Positions 1 through 5,038 of a stretch of DNA of 7,075 bases are shown one piece after another (the first letter of the stretch is position 1; the number at the start of each line of letters is the position of its first letter). The position numbers and the translations under genes are program-made. Below the pieces are notes generated by a model. It made no database searches, was not told the DNA's origin, and was given only the letters and a program-made list of their open reading frames with translations. The stretch lies in assembly GCA_900543715.1 (NCBI GenBank), contig UQSX01000120.1, forward strand, positions 1 through 7,075, in the 5' to 3' direction. This stretch comes from an uncultured Blautia sp. GTDB lineage: Bacteria; Bacillota; Clostridia; Lachnospirales; Lachnospiraceae.

Positions 1-6
1 CGTCAT
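1..6 (-). CDS. Start of an unidentified minus-strand gene running off the left edge
   Basis: Read on the minus strand, TAAGGAGT (14-21) is followed eight bases after AAGGAG by ATG ACG, ending at position 1. This is a well-spaced start site, so a gene transcribed leftwards probably begins here. Only Met-Thr is visible, so no product can be named. Its position in the element makes a mobilisation or conjugation gene plausible, which is inference from context only. Confidence 0.5.
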
Positions 7-59
7 GTAAAAAACTCCTTACCCTGTGGCTGTAAAATCACCTTACCACTCACAGTATC

Positions 60-210
60 CAATCCGCCGCAGGCAATGAGGGCGGCTCTGGCAGACCGTC
101 AGTTGGGGTGAAACTCCCGTGGAGTCAGTTCGCTACTGACCGTTTGGCGATTTCCCTGCGCTTTTGCGCATTGGCATTTCGGGGTGTCGAGGACAAATAG
201 AAATGCCGTG
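60..210. other. Dense inverted-repeat region; candidate origin of transfer or structured leader
   Basis: No convincing gene lies between 7 and 344. This part holds several inverted repeats in quick succession: CCGCC 64-68 with GGCGG 81-85; GGG 105-107 with CCC 116-118; GTCAGT 124-129 with ACTGAC 135-140; TGCGC 157-161 with GCGCA 166-170 around a TTTT loop; and GGCATTTC 173-180 with GAAATGCC 200-207. Inside the last loop TGTC 185-188 pairs with GACA 192-195. GTCAGTT also recurs directly at 98-104 and 124-130. The region lies upstream of the minus-strand gene at the left edge, a typical place for an oriT or a structured 5' leader. The structure is seen; the role is inferred. From 211 to 344 only one further inverted repeat (TTGTTTT 252-258 with AAAACAA 275-281) stands out. 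Confidence 0.4.
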
Positions 211-344
211 ACCATAAAGCCAGACACAGGGTTATCAATGAGAACAGAGCTTTGTTTTATACGCTCCCGAACTCAAAACAACCTTTGTTTGGCTTCTTAC
301 ATAGACAGAAATCGTATGTCAAATTTAGATTGGAGGGCATTCAA

Positions 345-704
345 ATGAAAAGAGCTGTCAGGCGTGGAGATATTTATTATGTGGATTTAAATCCTGTTAT
401 TGGGTCAGAACAGGGTGGAAAAAGACCTGTACTTGTCATTTCTAATGATATTGGAAACAAACATAGTCCCACCGTTATCATTGCAGCGATTACCAGTCGA
501 GTATATACAAAATCAAAATTACCAACACATGTGGCAATTAAAAACTTAGAAGGGCTTGATAAGAACTCTGTTGTTTTACTTGAGCAAATACGTACAATAG
601 ATAAACAGCGTTTACAAAAATTTATCGGAACAGTCAGTGACAAAATTCTTTTGAACACTGACAAAGCATTAGCGATCAGTGTAGGGCTTTTAAAATTAAA
701 ATAG
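345..704 (+). CDS. mazF: MazF/PemK-family endoribonuclease toxin
   Basis: This 119-residue protein closely resembles Bacillus MazF (EndoA), which cuts mRNA at short sequence motifs in the cytoplasm. Conserved blocks are [10 protein letters not shown] (6-15), [13 protein letters not shown] (20-32), AAIT (47-50) and [13 protein letters not shown] in the second half. Arg27 and Thr50 match the Arg and Thr of the family's catalytic site. The ATG at 345 is chosen because GGAGG (332-336) sits eight bases upstream; an in-frame extension to a TTG at 252 lacks a ribosome site and adds 31 unrelated residues. MazF genes normally follow a mazE antitoxin gene, but none is present upstream, and the next gene down is an excisionase. 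Within the element it could serve maintenance or stress control. The family is clear; target sequence and antitoxin are unknown. Confidence 0.93.
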   Translation: MKRAVRRGDIYYVDLNPVIGSEQGGKRPVLVISNDIGNKHSPTVIIAAITSRVYTKSKLPTHVAIKNLEGLDKNSVVLLEQIRTIDKQRLQKFIGTVSDKILLNTDKALAISVGLLKLK

Positions 705-752
705 ATATCCTTGAATGATTTTGGATTTATATTATGAGAAAGGACTATGTTT

Positions 753-959
753 ATGAACGAACAACCACAAGTTGAAATAAAAGATAAGTTTTGCCTTACA
801 ATAGAAGAAGCCGTTGCTTATTTCAATATAGGAGAAAAGAAATTGAGGAAGATTGTATCAGACAATATGGATACTGGAGTAATTATCCAGAATGGAGTTA
901 AAATTCTGATCAAAAGGAAGTTATTTGAAGATTATCTTAAAGACATAACAGCTATTTGA
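753..959 (+). CDS. xis: Tn916-type excisionase (Xis)
   Basis: This small basic protein of 68 residues resembles the Tn916 excisionase in length and pattern. LTIEEAVAYFNIGEKKLRK (15-33) matches the recognition-helix region of the family, and an NGVKILIKRK segment (47-56) forms the likely wing of the winged helix. Such proteins bend DNA at the element's ends and push the integrase towards excision. The ATG at 753 is preferred over the in-frame ATG at 747 because AAAGGA (739-744) lies eight bases before 753 but only two before 747. It sits 48 bases after the toxin gene and 111 bases before the integrase gene on the same strand, so the three may share transcripts. Confidence 0.9.
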   Translation: MNEQPQVEIKDKFCLTIEEAVAYFNIGEKKLRKIVSDNMDTGVIIQNGVKILIKRKLFEDYLKDITAI

Positions 960-979
960 AGAGTTCCTGATTCATACTT

Positions 980-993
980 TGCAATGAATTGCA
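980..993. repeat. Short perfect palindrome between xis and int
   Basis: TGCAAT and ATTGCA flank a two-base centre (GA), a perfect six-base dyad about 20 bases after the xis stop. It may be a protein-binding site; no function can be assigned from the sequence. Confidence 0.35.
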
Positions 994-1000
994 CAATAGA

Positions 1001-1050
1001 AAAAGAGTCTTGCCTATGATATACTAACAGTATCGTGGCGAGGCTCTTTT
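1001..1050 (+). terminator. Hairpin between xis and int, possible attenuator
   Basis: AAAAGAGTCTTGCC (1001-1014) pairs with GGCGAGGCTCTTTT (1037-1050) at 12 of 14 positions, with a 22-base loop that can fold further (GATA 1018-1021 with TATC 1031-1034). The 3' arm ends in TTTT, giving a terminator-like shape just ahead of the integrase ribosome site (AAAGGAG, 1057-1063). It could lower read-through from xis into int. The T-run is short and the stem has mismatches, so efficient termination is uncertain. Confidence 0.5.
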
Positions 1051-1070
1051 ATTATGAAAGGAGCATTTAA

Positions 1071-2267
1071 ATGAGCGAAAAAAGAAGAGATCGAAAAAAT
1101 CGTATTCTTCGAAACGGAGAGAGCCAACGCCGAGATGGGCGATATGTGTTCAAATACATGGATAAAACTGGGAAGCCACAATTTATATATAGCTGGAAAC
1201 TTGAAAAGACAGATAAAATACCTGATGGAAAACGGAATGATCTTTCGTTGAGAGAAAAAGAAAAGCTGATCATGAAAGACATTGCAGATGATATTGTTCC
1301 TCGTGGTGGAGAGATGACCGTACAGCAGCTGGTTGAAAAATATCTTTCCCAAAAAACAGGTGTCCGAGATAATACAGAAGCTAACTATAAATTTGTTCTG
1401 AATATTATCAAAAAAGAAGAGTTTGGTAAAAGAAGGATTGATAAAGTTAGATTATCGGATGCCAAGTGTTGGCTTATAAAATTACAGAAAGATGGTCGAG
1501 GATACAGTACGATCCATTCCGTGCGAGGTGTGGTCAGGCCAGCTTTTCAAATGGCTGTAGATGATGACTTGCTGCGGAAGAATCCATTTGAGTTTCAGTT
1601 AGCAACTGTTGTTGTGAATGACAGTGTAACAAGGGAAGCAATCACAAGAAAACAGGAGAGAGCTTTTCTTGATTTTGTGGCAAAGGATAATCACTTTAAA
1701 AAGTATTATGAGGGAATTTACATTCTGTTTAAAACAGGGCTTCGAATTTCTGAGTTTGTTGGATTGACAATTTCAGACATTGATATGCAGGAGAGAACGA
1801 TCAATGTAGACCATCAATTACAAAGAAAGCGTAATATGGAATATATCATTGAAGAAACCAAGACATCCTGCGGAACAAGAAAAATACCGATGTCTGAAGA
1901 TGTATATGAATGTTTTAGCCGGATCATAGCAAATAGAAAGAAAGTAAAAAGCGAGCCAATGATAGACGGGAAATGTGGTTTTCTGTATCTGGACAAGAAT
2001 AATATGCCAATGGTAGCATTACATTGGGAAAAATATTTCCAGCATATCTGTCAAAAGTATAATCGGATTTACAAAATTCAAATGCCGAAAATAACACCTC
2101 ATGTATGTCGTCACACCTATTGTTCCAATATGGCAAAAAGTGGTATGAACCCAAAAACTTTGCAGTATCTCATGGGACATGCTGACATAGGAGTAACCTT
2201 AAATACTTATACGCATATGGGATATGAGGATGCGAAAGAAGAGGTAAGAAAAATCTGCAATCGCTGA
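1071..2267 (+). CDS. int: Tn916-type tyrosine recombinase (integrase)
   Basis: This 398-residue integrase cuts and rejoins the element's ends during integration and excision. Residues 1 to about 75 are the arm-binding domain (GESQRRDGRYVFKY and PQFIYSWKL resemble Tn916 Int). About 80-185 is the helical core-binding domain, and the rest is catalytic. The full catalytic set is visible: Arg225 (KTGLRISEF), Lys264 (EETKTS), His344 and Arg347 (HVCRH), His370 (LMGH) and the nucleophile Tyr380 (LNTYTH). Length is close to the Tn916 Int length of about 405, so it appears intact. AAAGGAG (1057-1063) is seven bases before the ATG. Excisionase lies upstream, and arm-type repeats begin 21 bases after the stop, the usual order at this end of Tn916-family elements. 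Tn916 relatives generally favour AT-rich targets over one fixed site. Confidence 0.97.
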   Translation: MSEKRRDRKNRILRNGESQRRDGRYVFKYMDKTGKPQFIYSWKLEKTDKIPDGKRNDLSLREKEKLIMKDIADDIVPRGGEMTVQQLVEKYLSQKTGVRDNTEANYKFVLNIIKKEEFGKRRIDKVRLSDAKCWLIKLQKDGRGYSTIHSVRGVVRPAFQMAVDDDLLRKNPFEFQLATVVVNDSVTREAITRKQERAFLDFVAKDNHFKKYYEGIYILFKTGLRISEFVGLTISDIDMQERTINVDHQLQRKRNMEYIIEETKTSCGTRKIPMSEDVYECFSRIIANRKKVKSEPMIDGKCGFLYLDKNNMPMVALHWEKYFQHICQKYNRIYKIQMPKITPHVCRHTYCSNMAKSGMNPKTLQYLMGHADIGVTLNTYTHMGYEDAKEEVRKICNR

Positions 2268-2288
2268 AGTATGAAAATGTGCTACTAG

Positions 2289-2342
2289 AATTTACTACTT
2301 GTTGAGATCAATTTACTACTTTTTTACTACTTTTGAGGTCAA
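2289..2342. repeat. Integrase arm-type (DR2-like) binding repeats near the element end
   Basis: AATTTACTACTT occurs at 2289-2300 and 2310-2321, and TTTTTACTACTT (10 of 12) at 2321-2332. Its complement AAGTAGTAAATT matches the GAGTAGTAAATT-type DR2 sequence bound by the N-terminal domain of Tn916 Int. A second motif alternates with it: TTGAGATCAA at 2302-2311 and TTGAGGTCAA at 2333-2342. Together they make two imperfect copies of a unit of about 20 bases. Position directly after int supports arm sites. Confidence 0.8.
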
Positions 2343-2371
2343 AGATATGCTAAGATATGCTAAAATATGCC
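2342..2371. repeat. Tandem 10-base repeat, three units
   Basis: AAGATATGCT (2342-2351) is repeated exactly at 2352-2361 and then as AAAATATGCC at 2362-2371. The 10-base period is close to one helical turn, which would place copies on the same DNA face. It follows the integrase arm repeats directly, so it may bind excisionase or a host factor; this is inference. AAAAATCAA also recurs at 2381-2389 and 2408-2416, and TCCTT (2402-2406) faces AAGGA (2415-2419) near the likely junction. Confidence 0.6.
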
Positions 2372-2448
2372 AGAGAAATAAAAAATCAAAAAAGCTGAAA
2401 ATCCTTTAAAAATCAAGGAAATACGCAGAAAATAAGGAGTTTTTGGAT

Positions 2449-2913
2449 ATGATAAAAATACTTTTTGTGTGCCACGGCAACATCTGCCGCAGCACCATGG
2501 CTCAATTTGTTTTTCAGGATATGGTCAATAAGGCCGGCTTGTCCGACCTGTTTTATATTGATTCCGCTGCTACCAGTACAGAAGAAATCGGTAATCCCCC
2601 TCACTACGGAACAGTTAGGAAAATGCGGGAAATAGGGATACCGGTGCTGCCTCACAAGGCGGTCCAGATGAAAAAATCAGACTATGAGAAATATGATTTT
2701 CTTCTGGGAATGGATGAGTGGAATATACGGAATATGAACCGGATCGTGAAAAAAGATCCGGAACATAAAATCCATATGCTCCTGGATTTTTCCAAACATC
2801 CAAGAGCTATTGCCGACCCCTGGTATACCGGGAATTTTGACGTGACCTATGATGATATTCTGGAAGGCTGTCAGGCCTTCCTGGAATATCTGAGAAAAGA
2901 AGGAAGGATATAG
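2449..2913 (+). CDS. Low-molecular-weight protein tyrosine phosphatase
   Basis: This 154-residue cytoplasmic phosphatase removes phosphate from tyrosine residues by a cysteinyl-phosphate intermediate. The P-loop CHGNICRS (8-15) supplies nucleophile Cys8, Arg14 and Ser15, and ADPWYTG (122-128) supplies the general acid Asp123. Length is normal for the family. The ATG at 2449 follows TAAGGAG (2433-2439) by nine bases; an in-frame TTG at 2443 is too close to that site. Related enzymes include thioredoxin-linked arsenate reductases, but the extra paired cysteines those use are absent (the only others are Cys13 and one near 141). Bacterial members often act on tyrosine kinases of polysaccharide export, though no such genes are nearby. 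It lies immediately beyond the mobile element and converges on the SGNH hydrolase gene with 23 bases between stops. Confidence 0.93.
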   Translation: MIKILFVCHGNICRSTMAQFVFQDMVNKAGLSDLFYIDSAATSTEEIGNPPHYGTVRKMREIGIPVLPHKAVQMKKSDYEKYDFLLGMDEWNIRNMNRIVKKDPEHKIHMLLDFSKHPRAIADPWYTGNFDVTYDDILEGCQAFLEYLRKEGRI

Positions 2914-2936
2914 GCAGATTTAGCTGAAAAGAAGAG

Positions 2937-3632
2937 TCAGTCTTTTATGGCTTCATAGACCTGCCGGGCAATGAATTCTGCACCTTCAGCGCTGGGATGG
3001 ACGCCATCCTCCCGGAAAAATTCCGGGTGGCTGCTGGTGGCCTGATGAATATCGATTAGCGGCAGGTTCAGCTCCTGAGCCAGATTTCGGATCAGTTCTG
3101 TGATCAGATCCACGGTTTCAGCTGAAATGTCATAATCGTTATCCGGAAGTGCAGGATCTGTGTTTTGAGGAAAGACTGTAGCAGGCGTCATAAGATAAAG
3201 CTGAGGGCTGCTATCAAGTTCCTGATAATAGCGGATTATTTCACGATAATCAGAAAGAAAGGCTTCCGGGTCTTTCCAGTTCTGAGGTTTTGCATCGTTG
3301 GTGCCCAGCATCAACAGGACAATATCCGGGGCAAAATCGAGACTTTTCTGGAAGTTTTCATTTTCCCAATAGGGATAGTCTCCGGATTTTTGCAGAGTAT
3401 AGCCGCTGGCTCCGAAATTTTTTACCTGGTAGAGGGAGCCCAGAAATTTCTGGAGCTTGGCAGGATAAGAGTTTCTTGAGATGTTCGAAATGCCGGCGCC
3501 ATAAGTGATACTGTCTCCCACGCAGGCGATCCGAAGGGACTGGCGCCGCTGAAGGCAGAGGATGAGTATGGGAGTCAGAATACATACAAAAAGGGCGGAA
3601 AGGAAAATCATAAGTCTGTTTTTTTGTTTCAT
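2937..3632 (-). CDS. Membrane-anchored or secreted SGNH/GDSL-family hydrolase
   Basis: This 231-residue protein starts with a basic end (KQKNR) and a hydrophobic segment at about 8-27, so it is probably anchored in the membrane or secreted. The SGNH blocks are all present: GDSIT with nucleophile Ser41, Gly74 in NFGASG, GTNDA with Asn112, and DGVHP with Asp209 and His212. Such enzymes hydrolyse esters, commonly acetyl groups on sugars or cell-wall polymers, or lipids; the substrate cannot be told here. AAGGAG (complement of 3645-3650) lies 12 bases before the ATG, rather long but acceptable. It is divergent from the Crp/Fnr gene across about 170 bases and convergent with the phosphatase gene. 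No strong terminator separates the convergent pair. Confidence 0.9.
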   Translation of the reverse strand: MKQKNRLMIFLSALFVCILTPILILCLQRRQSLRIACVGDSITYGAGISNISRNSYPAKLQKFLGSLYQVKNFGASGYTLQKSGDYPYWENENFQKSLDFAPDIVLLMLGTNDAKPQNWKDPEAFLSDYREIIRYYQELDSSPQLYLMTPATVFPQNTDPALPDNDYDISAETVDLITELIRNLAQELNLPLIDIHQATSSHPEFFREDGVHPSAEGAEFIARQVYEAIKD

Positions 3633-3726
3633 AAAGCTGCAGTGCTCCTTTTCTGTTTTTTCAGGTTTAAAGCCTATGTGTTTCCCTACATTGTTTCTTA
3701 CAAAACAGGCAGGGAGCTAAAACGAA

Positions 3727-3757
3727 CTTACCTCCGTGTATGCGGAGAGTATATAAT
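3727..3757 (+). promoter_or_regulatory. Candidate promoter of the Crp/Fnr gene with a dyad in the spacer
   Basis: TATAAT (3752-3757) is a perfect -10 box, 44 bases before the start codon. The -35 is weak (TTACCT at 3728-3733 or CTTACC at 3727-3732, 3 of 6 matches). CTCCG (3732-3736) and CGGAG (3743-3747) form a dyad between the boxes, where a repressor or MerR-type activator could bind. The box is seen; regulation is inferred. Confidence 0.5.
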
Positions 3758-3801
3758 TATTGTAAAAGACTTAAAAATAAATTACAAGGCAGGATAGAAA
3801 A

Positions 3802-4473
3802 ATGTCAGAAGAAATTAAGGAAATTTTAGAGGGACTTCCTTTTTGGGAGCATCTGGAAAAAGAAGAGAGAGAGCTTTTGGAGAGGGAATCCAGGAAAGTT
3901 TTTTATCCCGCAGGAGCCAGTGTTTATTCCGGAGCAAGGGAATGTCTGGGGGAGATTTTTATCCAGAAAGGTATTCTGAGGACGTATCTGCTTTCCGACG
4001 AGGGCAAGGAAGTCACTATGTACCGGCTGCGTCAGGGAGATGCCTGTGTGCTGACAGCTTCCTGTATCCTTCCGGCCATTACCTTTGATGTGGAGATTGA
4101 GGCGCAGACAGATGTGGAGGCTTTGCTGATTCCAGTGGGGACCTTATCAAAGATTACGAAGAAGAATGTGTATGCAGAGAACTTTGTTTATAAAGAAGCA
4201 GCCAAACGTTTTTCCGATGTAGTAGAGGCCCTGCAGCAGATTATGTTTCTCAGCCTTACCCAGAGGGTTGCTGCCTTTCTTCTGGATGAATCGGCTAAGA
4301 ATCATTCTCAGTTGATATCTGTGACCCATGAAGAACTGGCAAGGCAGATTGGAAGCGCCAGGGAGGCAGTGAGCAGGATTCTGAAGCAGATGGCCAAAAA
4401 GGGATATATCACTTTGACCAGAGGTGAAGTGAAATTAGAAAATAAAGAAGAAATGTACAAGCTTCTGAACTAA
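3802..4473 (+). CDS. Crp/Fnr-family transcription regulator
   Basis: This 223-residue regulator has an N-terminal cyclic-nucleotide-type beta-roll (about 10-125), a dimerisation helix (about 125-160) and a C-terminal Crp-type winged helix-turn-helix (about 150-220; key segment HEELARQIGSAREAVSRILK, 176-195). The stretch that in CRP holds the cAMP-binding Arg-Ser reads GDACVLTASCIL (79-90) here. It lacks that signature and carries Cys82 and Cys88, with a third cysteine at 48. There is no N-terminal cysteine cluster like that of FNR. It therefore probably does not sense cAMP; a thiol or redox signal is plausible given the neighbouring thioredoxin genes. AGGA (3791-3794) is seven bases before the ATG. 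The gene is convergent with trxA, with a shared terminator between them. Family certain; ligand unknown. Confidence 0.93.
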   Translation: MSEEIKEILEGLPFWEHLEKEERELLERESRKVFYPAGASVYSGARECLGEIFIQKGILRTYLLSDEGKEVTMYRLRQGDACVLTASCILPAITFDVEIEAQTDVEALLIPVGTLSKITKKNVYAENFVYKEAAKRFSDVVEALQQIMFLSLTQRVAAFLLDESAKNHSQLISVTHEELARQIGSAREAVSRILKQMAKKGYITLTRGEVKLENKEEMYKLLN

Positions 4474-4497
4474 GAAGAGATTTGTCAGATTTGTATA

Positions 4498-4550
4498 AAA
4501 TACCCTCTGCCCAGAGAAGCCGGCTCTGTCAGCAGAGGGTATTTATCTTG
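4498..4550. terminator. Strong bidirectional intrinsic terminator
   Basis: AAATACCCTCTGC (4498-4510) and GCAGAGGGTATTT (4532-4544) form a perfect 13-pair stem. Inside it CAGAG (4512-4516) pairs with CTCTG (4524-4528). The U-rich side (TATTTAT) serves the Crp/Fnr gene, and the complement (TATTTTATA) serves trxA on the other strand. Confidence 0.9.
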
Positions 4551-4578
4551 TATAGTATGCAAAGTAGTAGGCTGCCTA

Positions 4579-4887
4579 TTATTTCAGCATGGCTTCCAGC
4601 TGGTTCTTGGGAACTACACCTACAGATTTTTCAGCAGCCTTTCCGTTTTTAAATACGATTACAGTAGGGATGCTCATTACACCGAACTGGGCTGCCAGAC
4701 TGGGGGATCTGTCTACGTCGATCTTGCCTACTTTATAGGCGCCGTTGGCTTCTTCGGCCAGCTCTTCAATGACAGGGGCCAGCATCTTACAGGGCATACA
4801 CCAGGTTGCCCAGAAATCGATCATTACCGGTACATCAGAATTAAGAACTTCCTGCTCAAAATTATCCATTGTTATTTCCATTGCCAT
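4579..4887 (-). CDS. trxA: Thioredoxin with WCMPC active site
   Basis: This 102-residue protein has the single thioredoxin fold and reduces disulfides in cytoplasmic proteins. The active site is FWATWCMPCK (Cys30 and Cys33), with the buried Asp24 (MIDFW) and cis-Pro74 (SIPT) of the family. The common active site is WCGPC; Met in place of Gly is a less usual variant. The ATG at 4887 follows AAAGGAG by ten bases; an in-frame extension to 4938 adds 17 lysine- and arginine-rich residues and carries the ribosome site inside it, so it is rejected. The reductase gene lies upstream on the same strand, 141 bases before this start, so the two form an electron-transfer pair. A promoter between them is likely, and a strong terminator follows. 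Confidence 0.96.
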   Translation of the reverse strand: MAMEITMDNFEQEVLNSDVPVMIDFWATWCMPCKMLAPVIEELAEEANGAYKVGKIDVDRSPSLAAQFGVMSIPTVIVFKNGKAAEKSVGVVPKNQLEAMLK

Positions 4888-4951
4888 AAAATCATCTCTC
4901 CTTTTTGTTTTCCCCTGGCCTGTTGTTTTGTTTTTCACTGAACTAGCCTGA

Positions 4952-4980
4952 GGTATAATTTCAGTTTCACATGCTATGAA
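4952..4980 (-). promoter_or_regulatory. Second candidate trxA promoter, nearer the gene
   Basis: On the minus strand TTCATA (4975-4980) and TATACC (4952-4957) are 17 bases apart, each matching consensus at 4 of 6. It is weaker than the upstream candidate, but its spacing is ideal. Confidence 0.3.
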
Positions 4981-4996
4981 TACTGAATATGAATCC

Positions 4997-5025
4997 AGTA
5001 TAATACATTTTCTGTAAAATGTCTG
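4997..5025 (-). promoter_or_regulatory. Candidate trxA promoter
   Basis: On the minus strand CAGACA (5020-5025, 4 of 6) and TATACT (4997-5002, 5 of 6) are separated by 17 bases. The spacer and -35 contain a perfect hairpin-forming dyad, ACATTTT (5005-5011) with AAAATGT (5016-5022), which might instead act as a weak end signal for trxB. The transcript would have a leader of roughly 100 bases. Confidence 0.45.
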
Positions 5026-5038
5026 TGATTAAATCACA
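5024..5038. promoter_or_regulatory. Perfect 15-base palindrome, candidate operator ahead of trxA
   Basis: TGTGATT (5024-5030), a central A, then AATCACA (5032-5038) form a perfect dyad. The half-site TGTGA is that of the Crp class, but the half-site spacing is five instead of the usual six. It covers the trxB stop codon and overlaps two bases of the candidate trxA -35. A Crp/Fnr regulator is encoded just beyond trxA, so it could be the binder; this is inference. Confidence 0.45.

Larger units (their letters stand above)
1..2420 (+). mobile_element. Integrase end of a Tn916/Tn1549-type integrative and conjugative element (right boundary approximate)
   Basis: The excisionase-integrase pair, in that order and followed by integrase arm-type repeats, is the classic end module of Tn916/Tn1549-family elements. 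These genes are more AT-rich than the phosphatase and redox genes that follow. The stretch also carries a MazF-like toxin and the start of a divergent minus-strand gene. The left end lies outside the window. The right end is placed only approximately, between the last arm repeat (2342) and the ribosome site of the phosphatase gene (2433), because the partner end is not available for comparison. Class is confident; boundary is inference. Confidence 0.85.

Noticed and set aside
1..111. Open plus-strand frame of 36 codons from the left edge
   Set aside because: It overlaps the well-formed minus-strand ribosome site and start, has no visible start, and its translation resembles no family I know.
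252..344. TTG-initiated extension of the MazF-like gene
   Set aside because: There is no ribosome site before it, whereas GGAGG precedes the ATG at 345, and MazF homologues begin at about that point.
2449..2913. Arsenate reductase reading of the phosphatase gene, tempting because thioredoxin genes are near
   Set aside because: The extra redox cysteine pair of thioredoxin-linked arsenate reductases is missing and no ars genes are present.
2927..2946. AAAAGA/TCTTTT inverted repeat between the convergent phosphatase and hydrolase genes
   Set aside because: The stem is short and AT-only for most of its length, too weak to call a terminator.
4888..4938. Longer thioredoxin start adding 17 residues
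   Set aside because: The extension contains the ribosome site of the internal ATG and is not thioredoxin-like.
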